A stretch of DNA of 64,000 nt, from assembly GCF_029168945.1 (NCBI RefSeq), contig NC_083604.1, positions 68,216,211 to 68,280,210 on the forward strand, given 5' to 3'. The notes beneath the pieces are model-generated. The model ran no database searches. It worked only from the letters and a program-made list of their open reading frames with translations, and was not told where the DNA came from. This document shows, in pieces, positions 49,111 to 61,533 of the stretch (positions are counted from its first letter, which is position 1; every line of letters starts with the position of its first letter). Source of the stretch: Cannabis sativa (lineage: Eukaryota; Streptophyta; Magnoliopsida; Rosales; Cannabaceae). The position numbers and the translations under genes were made by a program.

Positions 49111-49421
49111 ATGGGTTTGAAGTGCATTGCTAAGAAAGTAATAGGTGATGTTCCAGAGCCATCTGGTACTAAAAAAAGACCCATTCCAGATAAGGTCGAG
49201 TCTCGTAAGGCTAAGAGAGAAAAACCTTCGAAGTCTGCAAAGGATGTAAGTTTGGTTTTGTTGTTTTTTAATTTTTGTTTAGTTTTTTTTCTGGTTGTTG
49301 TATTTTTTTGTATTACATTTTATGTTTTAAATTTTCCCCCTTCTTGTTCTAGGTTATATCAGATTCTGATTTTGAGGATGAAGTGCATGATGTGGGAGAA
49401 AAGCCTAAAGTTAAATTCAAG
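49111..49421 (+). pseudogene. Two-exon gene fragment in the MULE
   Basis: Exon 49111-49245 starts MGLKCIAKKVIGDVPEPSG and is Lys/Arg-rich (KKRPIP, KAKREKPSK), with donor GTAAGT. Exon 49353-49421 (VISDSDFEDEVHDVGEKPK) follows acceptor TTGTTCTAG and has donor GTATTA. Both are in phase. Basic then acidic low-complexity text suggests a nuclear protein. Some MULEs carry Ulp1-protease genes with such N-termini, but no protease domain is present, so this is only a possibility. Further exons are not found. Confidence 0.4.
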
Positions 49422-49923
49422 GTATTATTAACTTGATTTGTATCATTTTATTGAGTTTATTTTTACAACAACTATTTATTTATTTTTTTCAATGATTTAT
49501 TCGTTTATCATGACGGTTTTATGTTTTGTGTCATTTTTTTGTATTTCATTTATGTATTTTTGTTGATGTTATTTTTGTGTTGTTATTGAGTTATTTTTTG
49601 GTTGTTTTTATATTACACAGTTCAAAGCGTTATTGGTTTTGCAAGAATTTACAGCATTGTTATAAACGGTTGTTTATCTGTTTATTTTTAGTTTTTTTTT
49701 TTTTGGTTGTTTATTATAATTTCTGGATTGACAAATAATTTTTAAATTTCATTTTTTTTTTGAAGTTGTCAGTGATGATAATTATTTCTGTGTTATCGAC
49801 TTCTTCTTCTTCTTCCTGGTTGTTTTCACGTTGTTGTACAATTTTTGCAGCCACAAGCTTTGCGTAGTCGGTGAATTCAAAATATTCATCTACTGCTGTA
49901 GTTTTTTCTCTGTTGTTTTCTGG

Positions 49924-50402
49924 TTATTGTATGGTTGATTCTGATGTCACGGTCCCTGTTTCTAGAAAAAATGTATCATCTTGATGAATTGATCCAATTG
50001 TGTGCGCAGATAGTTGTTGCTTGGAAGTTGTTGCCGGGTTTTTTTCAAGTTGCTGCAAATCTGTCTGTGCTGAGTTGTTGTCATATGATGCCATCATCAT
50101 ATTGTTGCACACCATTGTTTGGTTAGGTAGTGTTGTGTTGCTGATTTTGTTTACACACAATGGGTACCTTATGAAATCAACCTCTTTGGCTAATAGCTTT
50201 ATGTAGAACAACAGACTTTTGTCATCCTTGATTTGTAGTGGTTGGCCTCCTTCTTTCAGTTGTATTTGTGTTGTTTCAGGGTTGCATTGGAGTTCTTCCA
50301 TCATTATTCTCACTAGTTCATCAGAAGTGCATTTGCTGAAAATTAATTCTCTCAACTTGATTCATATTCAACATAATTTTTGTTGTCATCCCAATGTCCA
50401 TT
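49924..50402 (-). pseudogene. MuDR-type transposase N-terminal fragment
   Basis: Minus-strand frame whose N-terminal part reads ELIFSKCTSDELVRIMMEEL, then IKDDKSLLFYIKLLAKEVD and YPLCV. That layout matches the N-terminal region of plant MULE transposases. Upstream coding sequence (SNGHWDDNKNYVEY) straddles the 50402/60630 join, so the solo LTR landed within the gene. A shift near 50358 separates the parts. The zinc finger and DDE core are absent. Confidence 0.6.
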
Positions 50403-51049
50403 TGTAACGCCCCAATATTTTGCCTTATTTTACAAAATACTATTTTTGATGCATTAGTTAAAAAGATTCAAAGATGTTTAGAAATACACAGTGGGTTTTA
50501 CAATGAATATGCAAAAAGGTGAATGATCATTCATATTAAAAACAAAATAAGTAGTTGAGTGCAAAAAAAAATTAAATTTGTAACATCCCACTGAGCTCAG
50601 ATTACTTTACTATAAAAAAAAAACAAAACCAAGGCTCCACCGGCGTTCTAGACCGTTTGCTCGTCCATAGCCCCTCGCAGTATACATACCAGAACTGACC
50701 CAACTCTTCAAACTTACATTCAATGTTTCCTGCCTATTGCCTGTAGGGGGAAAGTAAGGGGGTGAGCTAAAAGCCCAGTAAGGAAATGCTTATCATACAA
50801 TACCATATAATATCACACATATTATTAATTTATTAAGTTTTAGCAATATCATACACCTTATTTTATAACTATAGCCAAATAACTGTACACATGAAAACTT
50901 TTATCATATAGGTCCATACTAATTGTTCACACCAAACACATATACAGAGATCATAACCCTAATATTATACTCATAATATATTCATACCAATACTATAAAA
51001 TAATATCGTCATTACCATAACATTGTTATATCGTAGCCATTACTTACAT

Positions 51050-51345
51050 AACCCGGGCCTAACCTGGCCCTACAATATCCTGGGCCTATGCAGCCCTACC
51101 ATATAATAACCTGGGCCTATGCAGCCCTACCATTGTTATAGGATAGGGTATCTCTATATTCAACAGTAATATCACTGTATCATACTTCACCATAACAATC
51201 TCATACACGACTCAGTAAAATGCAGGGTAGGGTATCTCTACATTCAACGGTCTTACCCCGTATCATACCCCACCATGGTCCCTCACTTTACCTGAGACGT
51301 TAGCATACAACACACAACATACAACATACAACATATACAAGTCAT
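51050..51345. repeat. Short tandem repeats in the solo LTR
   Basis: GGGCCTA..CCCTACCAT units occur three times at 51053-51131. GGGTATCTCTA followed by ATTCAAC recurs at 51145 and 51231. An ACAACATAC run lies at 51309-51340. Confidence 0.7.
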
Positions 51346-52473
51346 ACAACCATAATTTACATATCAATTCACAAACTCATATTGTGTCTATACCACACAT
51401 TCTCAGTACCATATACAGATTCATAAATCATATTTCAATACATAAAGAATTTAAATTTATGCAAATAAACACATACAAAACTATCTAATTTCCTTACCTC
51501 AAATCCCGCTGCTTAAGACTTGCTATCTTGTCACTACTACCTATAATAAGACATGGGTCAAGGCCCTAATATTAAAATTCGTACTCTTACAGTACAGCAG
51601 AAAGATCACCATTTTTGACTAGCAACTACACTAATTCAGTAAAAGTTGTCTTCATAAAAATTATAGAAAATTCCAGTATCTTTCCAATGATATAAAGATA
51701 ATAAAAAATGGATTAAAACTGAGGGAGTTATGATTGTTTTACTGAAACTATTTCTGAGAAGGAATATGGAGTAACGAATTATACGACTTAGCGAAAATAC
51801 AAACTTTTTGTATTGAAAGGTTCAGAAATAGAAGATAACATCTTCATGAAAGTTTTAGGAAATTAAATTCCCTTTCCAATGATACCAAAATCTTCGTTAT
51901 TGGAATTATTTGAAAGAGATATTGCAATTTTACCAAAACAGTTTTGGAAGAACAAGATTCAAGAAACGAAGCAAATAATACAGAAGGAAAATAACTTTTC
52001 AACATAGTATAACTCCAAATTAATGAAATGTTTATTCATGAAACTTATGAGAAATCAAATAAGCTTTGAAACTATATATAGATCATTAAAAATGGATGAG
52101 AATTGAGAGAGATAGTATTTTAAGTCAAAGTATTTTTTCTGGGAATATGAAAAAAACGATTTACAACAGAAAGATGATAATTTTCGACATAGAATATTAC
52201 CGAAATGGTGAATAGTTTCTTCATAAAAAATTTAGATCGTCGAATAAGCTTTCTAAAGATACAAAAATCACTGGAAACGGATCAATATTGAAAGAGATAT
52301 GACTATTTTACTAAGACAATAATTTTCAGAAAAAATAAAAAACAAGATTTCATAGTTTAACCTAAAAGTTCACAACAATAAGTGGAAGATCTTTCTTACC
52401 TCTTGATGACTCTTCTTAATCAGTGCTAGATCTTGAAATCTCAAATTATTAGAATGGAGATGATGATCTCAAT

Positions 52474-53792
52474 TGTAAAGCCCGCTTAGTTAATTTGGAA
52501 ATTAGCAGTTAATCATGATTATTTATGAAATTATTTATAGCTATTTAAATAATTTATTATGCTGTTAGTTATGGAATTCAGAAATGCATGTTTATGTTAT
52601 TCAGTAGTTTTCATGTTTTGCATTTCCGGTTACCCGGATTTTGCAGTAGAGTGAGAAACCGGTTTTTCTCAACTTTCCGTTTTGTGCTAGTTTCGGGTTT
52701 TCAGACAGTTTGTTCTCTGCTAGTTTGGGGGTATTTTAGTATTAAGTTGTAGTAGGTTAAGTTTGGTTTTAAAACCTTTGTCCCCGTCGTGATTTAGCGT
52801 GTCACTTATCGGTGTTGTGATTTTTACGGTTTAGGAGCCTGTAATCCGCCGCTCAGCTAAGTTCCAGTTAGGTTGACCGGCACACCTGAATTCGGAATCT
52901 AGGTAAGATTAGTATAACAGTATGCATATGTAGATTACATGTTTAGCGAGCATGTAGGAAGCCTGTTAGATTACATTAGTTATGTATGTTGGCTTCGAAC
53001 CATCCAACCCTGTCACGTCGGTACAGGCTGGAGTATGACCAAGCCAGCTCGAGTATGACCGGTTTGACCGATCAGGCTGACACTTGGTTGGTGGTTCCGT
53101 ACTATTGACGTATCCCGTCGGTACAGGCTGGAGTATGACCAGCAGCCGGAGTATGACCGGTTCGACCGATCAGGAGGATATAGTAACACGTCGGTACAGG
53201 CTGGAGTATGACCAGCAGCCGGAGTATGACCGGTTCGACCGATCAGGCTGTTACGTGTCAATAGTACCGTCCCTATGAACGTTCAGAACTCAGTACCATG
53301 TTGGACATGGCAGTAGTGGCTCAGTACCATGTTGGACATGGCAGTAGCGGGACTCAGTATCGTGTTGGACACGGCAGTTAGTATTATGTATGAGTATTAT
53401 TATGCTTTTCTTACTGAGTCTATCGACTCACAGATCTACGTTTATGTGTAGGTAAAGGCAAGGCTAAAGCTGATGGACCGTGAGCGAGCTTGAGAAGATT
53501 GTACATGTCGGGGCGGTTAGGCCTGGAGCGTACGATCCTCGAGACAGCAAGGCTGAATTTTTGTAACTGGTCGTTAGACGACTTTTAATTTTATGTAATA
53601 GTTAAACAGTTAAAACTTTTGTAAATGGTTTTATAAATCGGGATCCCGAGTCTTTTGTAATATGGTTTACAAGTTTAATTAAAAAGCAAATTTTAATTAA
53701 TCACGTTTTTCCATAAACCTCGTTGATTAGCAACGAGCTGCACAGTACGTTTAAAAATCACGTAATACGCCTGAGTTAGTTAGGGTGTTACA
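52474..53792 (+). repeat. 5' LTR of the Tekay-like element
   Basis: From TGTAAAGC to GTGTTACA. At 53015-53255 it contains three units built on CGTCGGTACAGGCTGGAGTA and GAGTATGACCGGTT, then at 53290-53375 three units of ATGTTGGACATGGCAG or its variant GTGTTGGACACGGCAG. Confidence 0.92.
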
Positions 53793-53795
53793 ATT

Positions 53796-53807
53796 TGGTA
53801 TCAGAGC
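53796..53807 (+). promoter_or_regulatory. Primer-binding site, tRNA-iMet (Tekay-like element)
   Basis: TGGTATCAGAGC, three bases after the LTR end, is the standard initiator-Met PBS. Confidence 0.9.
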
Positions 53808-54073
53808 CGCCAGGTTGTCTTCCGAAGATCGTCACGACATGTACAATCATCATCAGCAGTTAGCTCGGTTCACGGTTCAGTAAGCCTTTATTGCTTTAGT
53901 AGTTTATTTTATTCAGTTATGAAAAAGAAAAGCCTGTTAGGAAGCATGTTAGTAGCCTGATAGTAGAATAGGCGCATGTTTCGTTTTTAATTTCCAAATT
54001 AAGCGGCATTAGTAAGCTCATGATGATCGTGACCTGAAGTGCCAACTCGGGATTTCGAGGCGGTTCAGACTAG

Positions 54074-55130
54074 ATGGACGCCAGACGAAATATTAGGAGT
54101 CAGGGCATCTCAGTCTGGTCAGATCAAGGTCGAGGAGCTCAGTTCCCCTCAAGTGTTTTAGGCCGAGGTAGAGGTCCCAGGGGCAGGGTTCGCGGTTGGA
54201 GTGATGTTAACTCGCCGCAGGCTGCCCAAGTCAATCAGGAAGCCCAGATTTGGGAAGTTACGGTTTGCGGAAATGCAAGCCCGGATAGAAGAGCAAGATC
54301 TCGAGATTCAGAGGTTGAGACAGCAGGGTGCTCCCGCAGTTCCAGTGCCCGTAGTTCCAGTGGCACCTGCCCCTACTGCCCAGGCCGAGATAGTGGTGGC
54401 GGCCCATAGATTGGAACCTTTGTACGAGCGGTTCCGGAAGAAGCACCTCCAGTTTTCCTGGGAGGTCCGGACGTGATGAAAGCCGAGCAGTGGCTGACGG
54501 TGATTACCAAGATCCTGAACTTCATGGGTGTCACTGGTAATGACAGAGTGGTGTGTGCCACTTTCCAGTTTCAAGTAGACGCTCGGGTCTGGTGGGACAT
54601 GGTGTCTCAGATCCATGACGTCATCTCTATGACCTGGGAAAGGTTTTAGGAACTCTTCAACGCTAAATGTTATAATGAGGCGGTCAGAAGCGCCAGGAGG
54701 AAAGAGTTCGCCCACCTGACCCAGCGAGAGAATATGAGCATGACGGAATATATTACTCAGTTCAACTGGTTGGCGAGGTTAGCCTCGGGATTTGTGCCAA
54801 CCGATTTCAGTAAGAAAGAAAAATATCGGGATGGACTTAATGTGAAGATCAAGTACGACTTATGATCACTACCGACGATAAGACCATCTATGCTGAGATG
54901 GCGGAGAAAGCATGGTGAGCTGAGGGCGCAGCTAGATGTATGTGGAATCAGTTAGGACTCTGGAATGTGGCGGGGCTCCTACCCCTCCTGCGTCAGGTTT
55001 CAGCAGGGGAGGTAGTGGTTCGGCCATGGACTGGAGGAGGAATCATCCACTGCATCCGGTGGCTCGAGGCAGAACAAGAGGTTCCGAGGGAACCAGAATC
55101 AAGACGATCGTCAAGGTAGTGTTAAGACCC
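54074..55130 (+). pseudogene. Tekay-like gag, frameshifted
   Basis: It starts MDARRNIRSQG. A shift near 54250 moves to the frame with RFAEMQARIEEQDLEIQRLR, a coiled-coil-like stretch, then a Pro/Ala/Val-rich tract, then another shift near 54440. The capsid follows at 54470-54870 (MKAEQWL, WWDMVSQ, YITQFNWLARLASGFVPTD) with an in-frame TAG at about 54647 and a TGA-containing shift at about 54862. The CCHC zinc knuckle expected after the capsid cannot be found, which suggests a deletion. Confidence 0.8.
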
Positions 55131-55182
55131 GTTATTCCTACTGGAGTGTCTTTTTAGTAAGAGGCATTCTCCGGGTGAGTGC

Positions 55183-58100
55183 TTGGGTCAATGTTGTTTT
55201 TGTGTGGCTGCTAGAATCTCTAGTAAATTGGATAGACCGTATGATAGATATGAATCAGGGTTTGGAACCCTATTACCCGGCGGAGAATTGGTTATCTCCA
55301 ATAGGTGGATTAGGCCTATGCCGATCAGGATAGATGGTAGAGAGTTAAGTGCTGATCTGGTAGAGATGAGTTTAGTCGAATTCGATATTATTTTAGGAAT
55401 GGATTTCCTATCTAAATATTCGGCGAGCATTGACTGTAAAAGGAAGATGGTGGTCTTCCAACCGGAAAGTGAAGAACCATTTGTATTTGTTGGTTCGGTT
55501 CAGGGATCTCGAATCCCAGTGATCTCGGCTATGTCAGCGAGAGAATTGTTGCACGGCGGGTGCTTAGGGTTTCTGGCCGTGGTGGTGGACACCACTCGGC
55601 CAGACACCATTCGGCTAGAGGACATCAGAGTGGTTCGGGAATTTTTGGACATTTTTCCCGAAGAACTTCCAGGGTTACCACCTCAGCGGGAGATTGATTT
55701 TGTGATTGACTTGGCACCAGGAGTGGAACCGGTTTCCAAAGCCCTGGTTTTATTCGTCAAGAAGAAGGATGGATCTATGAGGATGTGCATCGACTACAGG
55801 GAGTTGAACAAGCTAACGGTGAAGAATAAATATCCATTACCTAGGATAGATGACTTGTTCGATCAGCTTCAGGGGAAGACGGTCTTTTCTAAGATTGATC
55901 TCCATTCGGGTTATCATCAGTTGAGAATCCGTGAGGAGGACAATCCAAAGACGGCTTTCCGCACTAGGTATGGACATTACGAGTTTCTGGTTATGTCATT
56001 CGAACTAACCAATGCTCCTGCAGCATTCATGGACCTGATGAATAGAGTATTCAAGGATTTCCTCGATATCTGTGTGATTGTGTTTATCGACGACATCCTC
56101 GTGTACTCTCAATCAGAAGAGGAGCATGAGTTACATCTTCAAATGGTACTGCAACGACTTCGAGAACATAAGCTTTACGCCAAGTTCAAGAAATGTGAGT
56201 TCTGGTTGTCTCAGGTGTCCTTCCTAGGGCACATTGTGAGTAAAGATGGGATCAAGGTGGATCCCGGGAAGATTGAATCCGTCAGGGATTGGCCGAGACC
56301 GAAGACAGTGACAGAGATCAGAAGCTTCTTGGGATTAGCTGGGTACTACCGTAGGTTCGTGGAGGGGTTCTCCAAAATTTCAATGCCCCTAACCGAGCTT
56401 ACAAAGAAGAATCAGCGGTTTATCTGGTCAGATAAATGCGAAGCTAGTTTTCAGGAGCTGAAACAGAGGTTGATTACTGCTCCGGTACTAGCTTTGCCTT
56501 CGGACAAGGAGAAGTTCGTAGTCTACTGTGACGCATCCAAACAGGGTTTGGGGTGTGTATTGATGCAAGCCGATCGGGTCATCGCTTATGCCTCCCGTCA
56601 GTTAAAGGATTATGAACAGCGATACCCGACTCATGATTTAGAATTGGCCGCAGTGGTTTTTGCACTGAAGATTTGGCGGCATTACCTTTATGGGGAGAAG
56701 TGTGAGATCTATACCGACCATAAAAGTCTCAAGTATTTCTTTACTCAGAAAGATTTGAACATGAGACAAAGACGTTGGTTGGAATTAGTGAAGGATTACG
56801 ATTGCGAGATCCTCTATCATCCCGGAAAAGCCAATGTAGTGGCCGATGCCCTGAGCAGAAAGGGTCCCGGGCAAGTAGCTAATATGATTCAGATCTCACC
56901 TCAGCTAGCAGAGGATATGATTAGATCCAGCATTGAGTTTGTAGTAGGTCAGCTTCACAACTTAACGCTGCAATCTGATCTGTTGGAAAGAATAAAAGTC
57001 GCTCAGATGACAGATCCGGAGTTAGTGAAGATCCGAGATGAGGTGTTGGCTGGTCAAGCCAAGGACTTTTCAGTGTCAGACAGTGGGATGCTTTTGTATA
57101 AAGCCAGGGTTTGTGTTCCGAACAGTGTGGAACTTAGAAATGAGATCTTTGAGGAGGCTCATTCTACCCCGTATTCTCTGCATCCCGGCATCACTAAGAT
57201 GTACCAAGACTCGAAACCGTACTTCTGGTGGAGCGGTATGAAGAAGAATTTGGTAGAATTCGTATCGAGATGCCTCACTTGTCAGCAGATTAAGGCTGAA
57301 CATCAGAGACCAGCAGGGTTGTTGCAGCCTCTAACCCTACCAGAATGGAAATGGGAAGATATCACGACGGATTTTGTGGTCGGGTTACCTAGGACCACGG
57401 GTTTGTATGATTCCATCTGGGTAGTGGTGGACCGATTTACGAAATCTGCTCATTTTCTGCCGGTTAGAACAACATTTTCAGTGGATCAGTTGGCAGAACT
57501 GTACGTCAGAGGGATAGTAAGACTTCACGGGGTACCGAAGTCTATAGTTTCGGACAGGGATCCGAAGTTCACCTCCAAATTTTGGCAAAGTTTGCAACGA
57601 GCAATGGGTACCAAGCTGAAATTTAGTACAGCATTCCATCCTCAGACAGATGGTCAGTCCGAAAGGACAATTCAGATATTGGAGGATATGTTGAGAGCCT
57701 GTGTTATGGACTTTGAAGGCTCATGGAATAAATATCTACCGTTGATAGAATTTGCGTACAACAACAGTTATCAGAGTACGATAGGGATGGCTCCCTATGA
57801 ACTGTTGTACGGTAGGAAATGCAGATCCCCTATCCACTGGGATGAGACAGGGGAGCGGAAATACCTAGGTCCAGAGTCAGTGCAGCGGACCAATGAGGCA
57901 ATAGAGAAGATAAAAGCTAGAATGCTTGCCTCACAGAGCAGACAGAAGAGTTACGCAGATCCGAAACGCAGAGATGTTGAGTTCCAAGTAGGGGAAACAT
58001 GTGTTTTTACGGGTATCTCCGATGAAGGGGATTAAACGTTTCGGGAAAAGAGGCAAGTTATGCCCTAGATTTACAGGACCTTTCGAGATTCTCGAGAAGA

Positions 58101-58444
58101 TAGGTCAAGTGGCATATCGGTTAGCATTGCCTCCAGCCTTATCAGCAGTGCACAACGTATTTCATGTCTCAATGTTGAGAAAATACGTTTCAGACCCCTC
58201 TCATATACTCAGTTATGAGAGCCTTCAGCTACAGCCAGACATGACTTATGAGGAACAGCCAGTGCAGATCCTGGATATAAAGGATAAAGTCCTTCGGAAT
58301 AAGACCATAGCATTGGTCAAGGTTCTCTGGAGAAACAGCAAGGTGGAAGAAGCCACCTGGGAGCTAGAGTCAGATATGAGAGCTCAATATCCAGAGTTAT
58401 TCAGGTTAGATTTCGGGGACGAAATCCTTTTAAGGGGGGGATAG
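55183..58444 (+). pseudogene. Tekay-like pol (protease remnant, RT, RNase H, integrase, chromodomain)
   Basis: A near-intact 950-codon frame at 55183-58035, followed in another frame by 58001-58444. The protease keeps [10 protein letters not shown] but has lost the catalytic D-S/T-G part. RT has [20 protein letters not shown] and an intact active site FIDDIL (56087-56104). About 33 residues normally between PVSKA and VLFVKKK are missing in frame near 55743, and a conserved Gly in the MSFGLTNAP motif is Glu. RNase H shows VYCDASKQG and YTDHKSL. Integrase shows [17 protein letters not shown] and [10 protein letters not shown] one-base insertion in GGGGAAACAT (57991-58000) shifts the frame. The end carries the chromodomain-like VLWRNSKVEEATWE. 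It was probably competent until recently. Confidence 0.93.
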
Positions 58445-58445
58445 T

Positions 58446-59750
58446 TGTAAAGCCCGCTTAGTTAATTTGGAAATTAGCAGTTAATCATGATTATTTATGA
58501 AATTATTTATAGCTATTTAAATAATTTATTATGCTGTTAGTTATGGAATTCAGAAATGCATGTTTATGTTATTCAGTAGTTTTCATGTTTTGCATTTCGG
58601 TTACAGGATTTTGCAGTAGAGTGAGAAACCGGTTTTTCTCAACTTTCCGTTTTGTGCTAGTTTCGGGTTTTCAGACAGTTTGTTCTCTGCTAGTTTGGGG
58701 GTATTTTAGTATTAAGTTGTAGTAGGTTAAGTTTGGTTTTAAAACCTTTGTCCTCGTCGTGATTTAGCGTGTCACTTATCGGTGTTGTGATTTTTACGGT
58801 TTAGGAGCCTGTAATCCGCCGCTCAGCTAAGTTCCAGTTAGGTTGACCGGCACACCTGAATTCGGAATCCAGGTAAGATTAGTATAACAGTATGCATATG
58901 TAGATTACATGTTTAGCGAGCATGTAGGAAGCCTGTTAGATTACATTAGTTATGTATGTTGGCTTCGAACCATCCAACCCTGTCACGTCGGTACAGGCTG
59001 GAGTATGACCAAGCGGAGTATGACCGGTTTGACCGATCAGCCGACACTTGGTTGGTGGTTCCGTACTATTGACGTATCCCGTCGGTACAGCCTGGAGTAT
59101 GACCAAGCCGGAGTATGACCGGTTCGACCGATCGGGAGGATATAGTAACACGTCGGTACAGCCGGAGTATGACCAAGAATGGAGTATGACCGGCTCGACC
59201 GATCAGCCGTTACGTGTCAATAGTACCGTCCCTATGAACGTTCGTAACTCGGTACCATGTTGGACATGGCAAGAGTGGCTCGGTACCATGTTGGACATGG
59301 CGCACGGGACTCAGTATCGTGTTGGACACGGCAGTTAGTATTATGTATGAGTATTATTATGCTTTTCTTACTGAGTCTGTCGACTCACAGATCTACGTTT
59401 ATGTGTAGGTAAAGGCAAGGCTAAAGCTGATGGACCGTGAGCGAGCTTGAGAAGATTGTACATGTCGGGGCGGTTAGGCCTGGAGCGTACGATCCTCGGG
59501 ACAACAAGGCTGAATTTTTGTAACTGGTCGTTAGACGACTTTTAATTTTATGTAATAGTTAAACAGTTAAAACTTTTGTAAATGGTTTTATAAATCGGGA
59601 TCCCGAGTCTTTTGTAATATGGTTTATAAGTTTAATTAAAAAGCAAAATTTTAATTAATCACGTTTTTCCATAAACCTCGTTGATTAGCAACGAGCTGCA
59701 CAGTACGTTTAAAAATCACGTAATACGCCTGAGTTAGTTAGGGTGTTACA
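58446..59750 (+). repeat. 3' LTR of the Tekay-like element
   Basis: It starts after AAGGGGGGATAGT and is 14 bp shorter than the 5' LTR, mostly from gaps in the GAGTATGACC repeat zone. Confidence 0.92.
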
Positions 59751-61533
59751 TCAATCTTATGTTGATGAAAATCATGAGTGTTGTTTGGCGAAGAGAACGA
59801 AACAAGAAGGAAAAATTATAAATCTTTGATAGATGGCGAGATGAATAACTTGTAGGGTATAGGATTTTATGAGTGTCTTTTCTAAGGATTGTGTTCAGGC
59901 TAGAATTGTGTTCAGGCTGAAAGAAAGAGATTGAGATTGAGTTTTATTTTTCTTAGGGTTAGAGGCTCTGCATATTACGTATCAAGAATGGGATAGCTTT
60001 AGGTTTTATAATCTAATTAACCTATAAAAGAAAATAATAAAATAACCCCTATAATCTGATGCTAATTTAACTCTAAATAGAACAATTAAATAAAAATCTT
60101 ATTTGTTAGATATAAGTCTTAAATTTAAATTTCAAAACATAGGATTTCTAAGCTTAACAGGTCGTCACTTTGTAGCTTAATTTTGACCCCAATAAAGTTA
60201 AAATTACGATAAATCTATTTCTACATAATTGATAGATCTCTGAATTATCTTTCCAACGCCACTGAAATCAACTCAATCTGAGCTCTAGAACTCTAGATAT
60301 GATCATTTTAGTAAAACAGTTTTTAATCCTACGAATTTATCCAAACCTACGAATTTTTAACATTAATTAATTAAACTCACTAAATATATTATAAAACCCT
60401 AATGAACCTTCATATTGGGCTTTAATTAAACGATTACTTACTCTGTAAAAATACCATAATATTTTACTTTCATAGTTAATACAACTTTAACTCTCTCTAG
60501 AAAATTGGTACAACTACTCTAAGCAATAATATCAACTCACTAACAACACAAAGAAACAAGATAATTATCCTCGCTCAATTAATATCCAAAAAAAAAATAA
60601 ATAAATACTATTTTAATCTGGATATTACACCATTGCTCTGTACCAAAATTTGTACGTAATGGTTTATTTGTTTCAGTTTCAGAAGTTGCAAACAACTATT
60701 TCAATCTGGCAAAACAACTAATAAACAACTCTTTCCAGCAACAACTTTTGCAAATAACATTTCGATCTAGACGACTATTTTAATCTATCAAATCAACTAT
60801 TAAACAACTATTTTGAAGCATTTAGTAATTAATAAGAATAGATTCATGTTTTCTCGTTTATAGATCCCAAACAACCATTATTTTACTGGAAAACAACTTA
60901 TAAACAATTGTTCACAGATTAAAACTCTGTAGCATATAATTATATGCATTAATATTTTTTCATGCAGACCGTTGTTGTTTTTTTGTTCAGATTCACCAAT
61001 ATTTCATTATTATTTCAATTTATTCCGGCTTTCCTCAATTAATAACAAATTCTCATTTATGTAGAATAAAAGATTGGAAGATGTTCATGAAGAAATTATA
61101 TTACCTTCAATTCTTTCTCTGATTCAATCATGGGTGAGTTTCAATGATTTTCAGTTCTCCTTCTCTTCGATTCTTCTTCTCTGAACGCGTTTGGCTTTTG
61201 GCTGAATGTTATTTTTGAGTTTTTTTTGTACAGCAATGGAGGTTGGATGATTTTTTTTCCCTTTTTGTATTTGGATTTTCGGGATATGAGTGGTTTTTTT
61301 GTTGAGATCTACATTTTTTTTTTAAATTTGATTTTCCTAGTTTTGGAAGGAAAATGGTTGAGAATGGGTTGTTGGGGTTCGTCGGCTGGGTCACGAAGAA
61401 GAAGGATCCCTTCGTTTTTTCTGTACGGTATTTTTGTAAATAACAACTTTTAATTTCTATTTTTGTTTATTTTTCTTTTTTAGGTCATAAATGTAAATTT
61501 GTTCCATTTTTAGTTTATTATAGAAAATATCCC

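Larger units (their letters stand above)
52474..59750 (+). mobile_element. Full-length Ty3/gypsy chromovirus, Tekay/Del-like
   Basis: A 7277-bp element with LTRs of 1319 bp (52474-53792) and 1305 bp (58446-59750), tRNA-iMet PBS, gag, pol with C-terminal chromodomain-like segment, a polypurine tract (AAGGGGGG near 58430) and perfect target duplications TCAAT at 52469-52473 and 59751-59755. LTR size and pol wording suggest Tekay/Del (inference). The LTRs appear roughly 97-98% alike, with differences concentrated in an internal tandem-repeat zone. Confidence 0.95.
50403..60629 (-). repeat. Solo LTR of a large gypsy-type element, interrupted
   Basis: Ends TGTAACGCCCC (50403) and GGATATTACA (60629) form a TGTAA/TTACA pair, with exact 5-bp flanks CCATT at 50398-50402 and 60630-60634. 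Own sequence is 50403-52473 plus 59756-60629, about 2.9 kb, with no gag or pol of its own. Repeated CTGGGCCTATGCAGCCCTAC and TAGGGTATCTCTA words lie at 51050-51250. CTTACTGGGCTTTTAGCTCA (minus, near 50775) resembles other gypsy LTRs, which supports the orientation. Confidence 0.82.
48623..61533. mobile_element. Mutator-like element (MULE) with 9-bp duplication, twice invaded
   Basis: The left end reads GGGATTTTTACACC and the right end, reverse-complemented, GGGATATTTTC, so terminal inverted similarity is short. Exact 9-bp flanks TTAAATTTT lie at 48614-48622 and 61534-61542. Removing the solo LTR at 50403-60629 leaves about 2.7 kb. That contains a minus-strand MuDR-type transposase N-terminus spanning the insertion point and a plus-strand exon pair. 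The transposase catalytic core is missing, so it is a deletion derivative. Confidence 0.82.

Noticed and set aside
53010..53260. Open frames on both strands in the LTR repeat zone
   Set aside because: They arise from the GAGTATGACC tandem units, whose length happens to keep a frame open.
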